DNA from: an uncultured Candidatus Saccharibacteria bacterium
GTDB lineage: Bacteria > Patescibacteriota > Saccharimonadia > Saccharimonadales > UBA4665
Direction of reading: 5' to 3'
Assembly: GCA_903891235.1 (NCBI GenBank)
Contig: CAITDW010000192.1
Coordinates: 1-5,318, forward strand
Length of the DNA stretch: 5,318 nt
Under the pieces are notes generated by a model. The model was not told the origin of the DNA and ran no database searches. It was given only the letters and a program-made list of their open reading frames with translations. The position numbers were made by a program, and so were the translations under genes. Position 1 is the first letter of the stretch, and each line of letters begins with the position of its first letter. This document shows, piece after piece, positions 1 through 5,318 of the stretch.

Positions 1-62
1 ACCAAATCAGCTCTTTCTTCCTGAGTTTTAACAGTATCATCCTGGCGAAAATCTGTACTCAT
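1..62 (-). CDS. N-terminal fragment of an unidentified protein
   Basis: Reading leftwards from an ATG at 62-60 gives 20 complete codons and part of another before the window ends: MSTDFRQDDTVKTQEERADL. The peptide is polar and charged, with no signal peptide or membrane segment, so a cytoplasmic protein is likely. I do not recognise the family from so short a stretch. Support comes from the open frame, from more G and C here than in the adjoining 63-119 spacer, and from a perfect TATAAT on the same strand 7 bases upstream of the ATG. No Shine-Dalgarno sequence precedes the start. The gene is divergent from the methyltransferase at 120-617. The rest of the gene would be needed to name it. Confidence 0.5.
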   Translation of the reverse strand, partial: MSTDFRQDDTVKTQEERADL

Positions 63-69
63 ATATTTT

Positions 70-75
70 ATTATA
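70..75 (-). promoter_or_regulatory. Putative -10 box for the leftward gene
   Basis: On the minus strand this is a perfect TATAAT. Only 7 bases separate it from the ATG at 62, so transcription starting 6-7 bases downstream of the box would begin at or next to the start codon, giving a leaderless mRNA. No recognisable -35 element lies 16-18 bases upstream. In such AT-rich DNA a chance match is possible. Confidence 0.4.
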
Positions 76-107
76 CATTAGCACTATGTAATTTTTATAT
101 CTTAATT

Positions 108-113
108 TATTAT
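108..113 (+). promoter_or_regulatory. Putative -10 box for the methyltransferase gene
   Basis: TATTAT (108-113), with the overlapping alternative TATATT at 111-116, lies just upstream of the region where the methyltransferase must begin. A start point about 7 bases downstream falls at about 120. No Shine-Dalgarno sequence is visible between here and the first conserved codons. No good -35 element is seen; TATGTA at 85-90 has the right spacing but poor similarity. This is a weak call that rests mainly on its position. Confidence 0.3.
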
Positions 114-119
114 ATTGTT

Positions 120-617
120 ATCGACAGAAAAATTATATTAATACTAAATGACATCAGAAGCGTCCTTAACGTTGGCGCGATTCTGCGTACGGCCGAAGCT
201 ATGAGTGTGTCTGAAGTCATTTTTAGTGGCTATTCTCCATATCCCGAGATAGACAATGATGATCGTATGCCCCACGTTCGAGATAAACTTACTGCCAGAA
301 TTCATAAAACTGCTCTCGGTGCTGAAAAATTTTTGAAGATATCGTTTGAAGAAGACATAAAAAATAAAATTAATTCATTAAAAAAATCTGGATATGAAAT
401 ATTAGCCCTCGAACAAAGCAGTCATTCTATTAAACTCAAACAATACTCACCTAAAAATGAACTAGTGCTGATTATTGGCAATGAAGTTGATGGCGTCAAT
501 CAGACCTTATTAGATGTTGCCGATTCAATACTTGAAATACCAATGCTCGGAAAAAAAGAATCATTAAACGTTGCTAGTGCTACTGCAATTACACTATATC
601 ATCTAAGATTTTCTTAA
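120..617 (+). CDS. SpoU/TrmH-family RNA 2'-O-ribose methyltransferase, start codon uncertain
   Basis: This is a single-domain SPOUT enzyme expected to transfer a methyl group from S-adenosylmethionine to a ribose 2'-OH of tRNA or rRNA in the cytoplasm. The target RNA cannot be told from sequence. Counted from 120 it is 165 residues, a normal size for the TrmL-like single-domain class. Motif 1 is N10-D-I-R-S-x-x-N17-V-G-A-I-x-R23-T24, which holds the conserved Asn and the catalytic-type Arg. Motif 2 is G120-N-E122. Motif 3 runs from I140-P-M to S148-L-N150-V-A and forms the knotted SAM site. The first ATG, at 201, falls after motif 1 and would delete it, so I reject that start. The frame stays open leftwards to the window edge with no in-frame ATG, GTG or TTG. 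I place the start at ATC 120 by N-terminal length and -10 position; ATT 114 or ATT 132 are alternatives. The family call is secure and the start is not. The CAP gene begins 32 bases after the stop. Confidence 0.85.
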   Translation: MDRKIILILNDIRSVLNVGAILRTAEAMSVSEVIFSGYSPYPEIDNDDRMPHVRDKLTARIHKTALGAEKFLKISFEEDIKNKINSLKKSGYEILALEQSSHSIKLKQYSPKNELVLIIGNEVDGVNQTLLDVADSILEIPMLGKKESLNVASATAITLYHLRFS

Positions 618-631
618 TATGTACATGCTTA

Positions 632-640
632 TGATATAAT
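632..640 (+). promoter_or_regulatory. Extended -10 promoter for the CAP-domain gene
   Basis: TGATATAAT is an extended -10 element (TGn followed by a perfect TATAAT at 635-640). The -35 region is poor (TTCTTA at 611-616, 18-base spacer), as is common for extended -10 promoters. Only 9 bases separate the box from the ATG at 650, so the mRNA would have a leader of a few bases at most, and no Shine-Dalgarno sequence is present. The CAP gene is therefore probably transcribed from its own promoter rather than only by read-through from the methyltransferase. Confidence 0.55.
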
Positions 641-649
641 TTATTTGTT

Positions 650-1606
650 ATGGCTAAAGCCACAAAAAACAAAAAAAGAACTACTAATTACAATCATAAG
701 CGCCACGGTCTTCATCAGAAACGAACCAATAAATTTGTTAAGACCTATTGGCCATATATTCCTTTGCTTGTAATTGTGGTTATTGGATTGGCTATTAATT
801 TGATTTGGACGAGATATAGTAGCTATCAGTTAAGTCACTCTAAATCTGCATTTTCAAATCAACAATTACTAGATGCTAGTAATCAGTCTAGGAAAAATTA
901 TGGAATAAAGCCACTTTCATTATCTAGCCAGTTAGATTTAGCGGCTACTACTAAAGCTAATGATATGGTTAAAAATAATTATTGGTCACACATATCCGAA
1001 ACTGGCAAAACTCCGTGGTATTTCATAAGCCAATCTGGTTATAAATTTCAAGCTGCAGCTGAAAATCTAGCCTACGGTTTTAGTTCAGGTGACCAAGTTT
1101 CAACCGCTTGGCTTAATAGTCCAGGACACCGCAATAATTTAATGAATCAAGATTATTCTGATGTCGGATACGGTATTGCTTCAAGTAAGAATTTTAATGG
1201 TAGGGGCTACCAAACAATCATAGTCGCAATTTACGCAAAACCAGTCACCTCAAATATTTCATATACAAATAATCAACTGATTAATAAAAACCCTGGTAGC
1301 ATCAATAATAGTGTCATCGATCTATCATCGATTTCAAAAAATGTAAGCGCCAATATTGCATCATCACAAAATATTTCTAGAATCCAAATATTAACAACTG
1401 GTTATGCGCCTTGGGGCTTATTTGTTGGCAGTATTCTGGCAGGTCTATTCGCCCTATATTATATTCATAAACATATCAAAAGTTGGCATAAATTTATTGT
1501 TAAAGGCGAAGAATTTGTTGTTCACCATAGTATGCTAGATACTGTTGCAATCAGTCTAATTATGGTTGATCTTATTTTGTCTCATGGCAGTGGCACTATC
1601 CTGTAG
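650..1606 (+). CDS. Membrane-anchored CAP/SCP-domain protein
   Basis: The 318-residue protein starts with about 30 basic residues (Lys, Arg, His), followed by a membrane segment at about 36-53. A CAP (SCP/PR-1-like) domain spans about 70-198. It shows the family's typical residues: H114 in W-S-H, E138 in A-E-N-L-A, and H160 in S-P-G-H-R-N-N-L, then V-G-Y-G-I-A at 172-177. A polar Asn/Ser-rich stretch (about 199-245) leads to a second membrane segment (about 254-273), a basic loop (H-K-H-I-K-S-W-H-K) and a third hydrophobic segment (about 297-313). By the positive-inside rule the N-terminus and the basic loop are cytoplasmic and the CAP domain is outside. Bacterial CAP proteins are usually secreted and their biochemical activity is mostly unknown, so a surface or envelope role is inference. 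The ATG at 650 fits the basic N-terminus and the promoter 9 bases upstream. The stop abuts that of dnaE. Confidence 0.88.
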   Translation: MAKATKNKKRTTNYNHKRHGLHQKRTNKFVKTYWPYIPLLVIVVIGLAINLIWTRYSSYQLSHSKSAFSNQQLLDASNQSRKNYGIKPLSLSSQLDLAATTKANDMVKNNYWSHISETGKTPWYFISQSGYKFQAAAENLAYGFSSGDQVSTAWLNSPGHRNNLMNQDYSDVGYGIASSKNFNGRGYQTIIVAIYAKPVTSNISYTNNQLINKNPGSINNSVIDLSSISKNVSANIASSQNISRIQILTTGYAPWGLFVGSILAGLFALYYIHKHIKSWHKFIVKGEEFVVHHSMLDTVAISLIMVDLILSHGSGTIL

Positions 1607-1618
1607 TTATTTAATAAC
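1606..1618. repeat. Short AT-rich dyad at the convergent stop codons
   Basis: GTTATTTAATAAC is a perfect 6-base inverted repeat around one central base. It covers the last base of the CAP stop codon and the dnaE stop codon. It contains one GC pair, has no room for a loop and is not followed by a T-run on either strand, so it is not a convincing terminator. It may be chance. Confidence 0.25.
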
Positions 1619-4600
1619 CACCCTTCCCTCGCCAACAATATCTTCCAGGTGACTCACCAATTCATCAACTATATTTACATGATTAGGCAATTTAATGACT
1701 TGCCTTTTATCGTCGACACCAATAACTAGAATGACTTCAGAATCACCATCATTTTCATCAATAATTTTTTTAAGGTTTTTTAAAACTGATTCATCATTAG
1801 AATCATCTAGCTTAATATACAATGATGATTTTTTTGAGTTGTCCTTTTTATTTTCATGCTTGTTCATTGACTTATTCTTCATTGCTGATTCTAATTCTCC
1901 TTTAGAAATAGTAGTAACCGATTCTAAACTAAACTTTGGTTCACCATTTCTCTCATTCACCGTTCCAACTGCTTTAAATACTTTATCTTTTTCAAGAATT
2001 GAAAAATATTCTTTATACGGACGAGGAAATAGTACCATCTCAACAGTACCTGTTAGATCCTCTAAGATTACAAATGCCATTTTAAGACCACTCTTTGTTG
2101 TAATCGAACGTAACTCAGTAACCATTCCACCAATCTTGACTTTCTTATCTGGCACTACTAGTTTAAGCTCAGATATTGGAACTGTGTTCAAAGCTAAATA
2201 ATCCTTATATGAATCAAGTGGATGTTCAGTCAAATAAATTCCAAGCAGTTCTCTTTCCCAAGCTAATTTTTCTTCGGACTTTGTTTTTAAATTCTTATTT
2301 TCAATAATAAGAGTCGATGTTGCTGAGTTTATTTGATCTCCAAATAAATCTATTTGGCCATTTTCCTTTTCCTTACGTGAGCGATTAGCAAAAGCAATCA
2401 GATTATCTATATTGAACAAGAGAACAGATCGATCCTCAAACTTATCAAAAGCACCAGCCTTTATTAAACTTTCAAGGTTTTTTCGGTTTACTACACGAGG
2501 ATTTATTTTGCTACAAAAATCTTCTATCCCTTTAAATGGACCGTCCTTTTCTCTAATTGATATGATTTCTTCTACGCTATTAGTACCAACATTTTTAATC
2601 GCCAACATTCCAAACCTAATTTGTGCTTTATTTTCTTTGACAATAGCAAACTCTAAAAATGATTCGTTTATGTCAGGTGGCAAGACAGCAATGCCCATTT
2701 TTTGACATTCATTAATCTCAATACTAAGTCTCTCTGAATCATCATAGTCACTGGTCATCAAGGCGGCCATAAATGCGCTGGGATAATTAGCCTTTAAAAA
2801 TGCCGTCTGGTAAGCAATTAAGCCATAACAAGCTGCATGAGATTTGTTAAAACAATAGGCTGCAAAATCTTCAAGCTGCTTCCAGAATTTTTCCATGAAT
2901 TTATTACTGATACCAGATTTTGACATAGCACCATCAATCATCTTGTCTTTCATTTGACCCATGAGTTTAGCATTCTTTTTACCAATGGCTTTTCTCAGAG
3001 TATCAGAGTCTCCACCGCTAAAACCTGCAACATCTTTGGCAATCTGCATAACCTGCTCCTGATAGACCAGAACTCCATATGTGTCTTTTAAGGAATGCTC
3101 CATTAGAGGATGAGGATATTCTATCTTAGATTTGCCAAGCTTACGGGAGATAAAATCATCAATAAACTGCATTGGACCGGGCCGATAAAGCGCGACCATA
3201 GCAACTAAATCCTCAAAACGAGATGGAATAAGTTCCTTTAGGTATCTTTTCATGCCAGCAGATTCAAATTGGAAGACTCCGGTTGTATCACCGCGAGCCA
3301 GAAGTTCAAATGTTTTATCATTATCAAGTGGAATATTATTAATGTCAATAGTTTCACCGTATACTTTTTTAATTAATCTAAGTGCATTATTAATAATAGT
3401 AAGGTTAGAAAGACCCAAGAAGTCCATCTTAAGCAGGCCTAATTCTTCAATTGGATTCATAGAGTATTGGGTTGCAACTACTCCCTTCTGAGCCATTTCA
3501 AGCGGTGCATAGTTAACTATATCCTCTGGCGCTATAACAACTCCAGCAGCATGGACTCCATGACTTCTAATCGTTCCTTCAAGCTGAACAGCTAGATTAA
3601 ATATTTTCTTGGCAGTCTTATTGTTTTCATATTCATTTTTAAGATCAGCATTCTCTTTGATGTGCACAGAAAGAGGTGTATGAAAACCTTGAACTGGTGG
3701 CGGAACCATTTTAGATAATCGGTCGGCCTCGGAATAAGGTACTTCAAGAACTCGAGCAACATCGCGAATGGCATTTCGGGCTGCCATTCGGCCAAAAGTT
3801 ACAATATTTGCAACACGTTCTGTTCCATATTTATTAACACAGTATTGAATTACTTCATCGCGGCGTGAGTCTTGAATATCTATATCGATATCTGGCATAG
3901 AAATACGATCAGGATTTAGAAACCTTTCAAAAAGAAGATCATATTTTAATGGGTCAATTTCAGTAATTTTTAATGCATAGGCAATAAGTGATCCAGCTGC
4001 GCTTCCTCTTCCGGGACCAAAAACAATTCCTTCATTTTTACCCCAGTTAATAAAGTCTGAGATAATCAAGAAATAACCATTAAAGCTCATTGAATCGATT
4101 ACAGACAGTTCATATTCAGTTCTCTCAACCACACTTTTATCTAAATGTGTTTGAAATTGCTCAGGAGTCAGCTTATTTATATCTTTTTCGCTTAAGTCAG
4201 TAAATCTATGAGCTAGTCCTTGATAGACAGACTGAACTAAGTAACTCTTTTCGGTCATTCCCTTAGGAACGCTAAATTTAGGAATTAATATTTTGCCTAA
4301 TTCAATTTCAACATTACATTGTTCTGCTATTTTTTTTGTATTGATAATAATTTCTGGATGGGAATTTCCCCATCTAGATATAACTTCATCCGGATCGGTG
4401 ACATTAAGTTCAAAATCTTTCAATGACATTCTTGAAGTGTCACTTAAAAAACTGCCAGTTTGAACACACAGAAGAATTTCATGAGCTGTTTCATCGTTTT
4501 TATGTAGGTAATGGGCGTCAGATGTTAGTACGCATTCAATAGACAGTTCTCGAGCTAAATCGAAAGCTTTCTCGGTGACTAAGACCTGCTCATGCCAACT

Positions 4601-5164
4601 ACTTGGATGTTCTGCATGACCATGATCCTGAATCTCGATATAGTATCTATCACCGAAGATTTTCTTATACCATTTTGCAACTACGAGGGCTTTATCATAT
4701 TGATTTTGACGTAATAAATCTCCTACCTCACCACCAATACAACCACTAAGGGCAATGATGCCTTCGTTGTATTTTTCTAGTAAATCATGATCGATTCTCG
4801 GTTTATAGTAAAATCCGTCTAAGTTGGCAATCGTAGAAAGTCTCATTAAGTTTTGATAGCCTTTATTGTTCATCGCTAACAATATGAGATGGTAATTCTG
4901 TTTATCTAGGCCGGATTCTTTATCTGTATGTTTACGAGATGCGACATAGGTTTCAATGCCTATAATAGGCCGAATGTTACGGGCTTTTGATTCCTTGTAA
5001 AACTCAATAGCACCAGATAATGTACCATGATCAGTAATGGCGACTGAAGTCATGTTTTTTTGTTGAACATACTCAATTAGAGATGGTATTTTAGTTAATC
5101 CATCTAGAAGACTGTACTGAGTATGGTTATGTAAATGCACATAATCACTGGCAGATAAATTCAC
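1607..5164 (-). CDS. dnaE: DNA polymerase III alpha subunit (DnaE)
   Basis: This is the replicative DNA polymerase of the C family, full length at 1185 residues. The N-terminal PHP domain (about 7-220) keeps the likely metal ligands H12, H14, D45-H46, E71, H92, C142, H181, D216 and H218, as in Thermus-type DnaE, so a built-in 3'-5' exonuclease is plausible. The polymerase core carries G-P-G-R-G-S (383-388), the acidic P-D-I-D-I-D cluster (424-429) and D581 in K-M-D-F-L-G-L, together forming the two-metal active site. Tandem helix-hairpin-helix motifs (about 825-905) should bind DNA. QIDLF (937-941) matches the sliding-clamp motif. An OB fold (about 1008-1085), a Lys/Asn/Ser-rich linker (about 1086-1113) and a C-terminal domain (about 1114-1185, probably tau-binding) follow. 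The start is GTG at 5164-5162: an in-frame stop at 5185-5183 leaves no other standard start upstream, and the N-terminus ends just before the H-L-H-N-H motif as expected. I see no frameshift, intein or truncation. Confidence 0.97.
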   Translation of the reverse strand: MNLSASDYVHLHNHTQYSLLDGLTKIPSLIEYVQQKNMTSVAITDHGTLSGAIEFYKESKARNIRPIIGIETYVASRKHTDKESGLDKQNYHLILLAMNNKGYQNLMRLSTIANLDGFYYKPRIDHDLLEKYNEGIIALSGCIGGEVGDLLRQNQYDKALVVAKWYKKIFGDRYYIEIQDHGHAEHPSSWHEQVLVTEKAFDLARELSIECVLTSDAHYLHKNDETAHEILLCVQTGSFLSDTSRMSLKDFELNVTDPDEVISRWGNSHPEIIINTKKIAEQCNVEIELGKILIPKFSVPKGMTEKSYLVQSVYQGLAHRFTDLSEKDINKLTPEQFQTHLDKSVVERTEYELSVIDSMSFNGYFLIISDFINWGKNEGIVFGPGRGSAAGSLIAYALKITEIDPLKYDLLFERFLNPDRISMPDIDIDIQDSRRDEVIQYCVNKYGTERVANIVTFGRMAARNAIRDVARVLEVPYSEADRLSKMVPPPVQGFHTPLSVHIKENADLKNEYENNKTAKKIFNLAVQLEGTIRSHGVHAAGVVIAPEDIVNYAPLEMAQKGVVATQYSMNPIEELGLLKMDFLGLSNLTIINNALRLIKKVYGETIDINNIPLDNDKTFELLARGDTTGVFQFESAGMKRYLKELIPSRFEDLVAMVALYRPGPMQFIDDFISRKLGKSKIEYPHPLMEHSLKDTYGVLVYQEQVMQIAKDVAGFSGGDSDTLRKAIGKKNAKLMGQMKDKMIDGAMSKSGISNKFMEKFWKQLEDFAAYCFNKSHAACYGLIAYQTAFLKANYPSAFMAALMTSDYDDSERLSIEINECQKMGIAVLPPDINESFLEFAIVKENKAQIRFGMLAIKNVGTNSVEEIISIREKDGPFKGIEDFCSKINPRVVNRKNLESLIKAGAFDKFEDRSVLLFNIDNLIAFANRSRKEKENGQIDLFGDQINSATSTLIIENKNLKTKSEEKLAWERELLGIYLTEHPLDSYKDYLALNTVPISELKLVVPDKKVKIGGMVTELRSITTKSGLKMAFVILEDLTGTVEMVLFPRPYKEYFSILEKDKVFKAVGTVNERNGEPKFSLESVTTISKGELESAMKNKSMNKHENKKDNSKKSSLYIKLDDSNDESVLKNLKKIIDENDGDSEVILVIGVDDKRQVIKLPNHVNIVDELVSHLEDIVGEGRVVIK

Positions 5165-5174
5165 AGCAATAAAA

Positions 5175-5180
5175 CCCTCT
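5175..5180 (-). promoter_or_regulatory. Ribosome binding site of dnaE
   Basis: AGAGGG on the minus strand contains a GAGG core able to pair with the anti-Shine-Dalgarno end of 16S rRNA. It lies 10 bases upstream of the GTG start, slightly long but workable, and supports that start. It is the only recognisable Shine-Dalgarno sequence before a gene in this window. Confidence 0.55.
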
Positions 5181-5202
5181 TTTTAAAAACTTATTGCTAT
5201 AT

Positions 5203-5208
5203 ATTATA
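5203..5208 (-). promoter_or_regulatory. Putative -10 box of the dnaE promoter
   Basis: A perfect TATAAT on the minus strand, 38 bases upstream of the GTG start. Transcription would begin near 5196, leaving a leader of about 30 bases that includes the ribosome binding site. No TTGACA-like -35 element is seen at 16-18 bases; that place is taken by an inverted repeat (5213-5237), which could mean an activator- or repressor-controlled promoter. Confidence 0.45.
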
Positions 5209-5212
5209 GGCC

Positions 5213-5237
5213 AAAACTAGGTACATATACTAGTTTT
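5213..5237. repeat. Inverted repeat at the dnaE promoter, possible operator
   Basis: AAAACTAG (5213-5220) and CTAGTTTT (5230-5237) are perfect 8-base arms around the 9-base spacer GTACATATA. The dyad lies directly upstream of the putative dnaE -10 box and covers the expected -35 region, where a dimeric regulator would act. The arms have only two GC pairs each. On the plus strand the right arm runs into a T-rich stretch, so a weak terminator for something else cannot be excluded, but no plus-strand gene ends here. Confidence 0.4.
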
Positions 5238-5318
5238 TCTTATAAATTAATAGAAACTTTTAAACATGCGAATGAGCTATTTTAATAAATTTTAGCTTGA
5301 GTAAATAATGCTGCTACT

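Noticed and set aside
148..203. ATG at 148 as an alternative methyltransferase start
   Set aside because: It is in a different frame and reaches a stop at 202-204 after 18 codons; the conserved motif is encoded in the other frame.
201..617. Methyltransferase beginning at ATG 201
   Set aside because: This start drops the in-frame SpoU motif 1 encoded just upstream, which the family needs.
1695..2201. Plus-strand open frame inside dnaE (also those at 2412-2705 and 3252-3491)
   Set aside because: They are antisense to the unbroken, conserved dnaE frame and show no recognisable protein family features.
3592..3795. Second minus-strand open frame inside dnaE
   Set aside because: It is a shifted frame of the dnaE polymerase core, with no start signal or recognisable motif of its own.
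5266..5295. Short plus-strand frame from ATG 5266, and an ATG at 5308 running off the right edge
   Set aside because: The first has nine codons before its stop and the second only a few visible codons; neither has a ribosome binding site or clear promoter.
5275..5297. AGCTA/TAGCT inverted repeat as a terminator
   Set aside because: Arms are 5 bases with a 13-base AT-rich loop and no good T-run directly after; stability would be very low.
5282..5318. Possible C-terminal tail (VAALFTQAKIY) of a minus-strand gene entering from the right
   Set aside because: Eleven codons are too few to support a gene, and other frames look equally possible.

Overview
The window is AT-rich bacterial DNA with compact gene packing. 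It carries three complete or near-complete protein genes and one fragment. No rRNA, tRNA, CRISPR array, insertion sequence or recent mobile element was seen. The gene mix, the low GC and above all the membrane-anchored CAP protein (Lys/Arg/His-rich N-terminus, then a Trp-Pro-Tyr-containing membrane segment) suggest a candidate phyla radiation (Patescibacteria) genome, with Candidatus Saccharibacteria as my best guess. This is an impression from protein style, not a database result. The standard genetic code fits, since no in-frame TGA is needed.

Layout, left to right. Positions 1-62 (minus) hold the first 20 codons of a gene that leaves the window. Positions 63-119 are a short divergent promoter region. 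Positions 120-617 (plus) encode a SpoU/TrmH-family RNA 2'-O-ribose methyltransferase. Its conserved first motif lies upstream of the first ATG (201), so the real start must be further left and is apparently not ATG, GTG or TTG. A short gap with an extended -10 promoter leads to 650-1606 (plus), a CAP/SCP-domain protein with three predicted membrane segments. Its stop codon abuts that of 1607-5164 (minus), which is dnaE, the full-length replicative DNA polymerase III alpha subunit with a PHP domain that looks intact. Upstream of dnaE lie a GAGG-type ribosome binding site, a TATAAT box and an 8-bp inverted repeat across the expected -35 region. The last 80 bases contain no gene I can support.

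The genes do not form one pathway. dnaE is core replication, the methyltransferase is core RNA modification, and the CAP protein probably acts at the cell surface. The points most worth a second look are the missing start codon of the methyltransferase, the -10 boxes only 6-9 bases from the presumed starts of the three left-hand coding regions (suggesting leaderless or nearly leaderless mRNAs), the dyad at the dnaE promoter, and the three-segment topology of the CAP protein. I see no clear new multi-gene system here.
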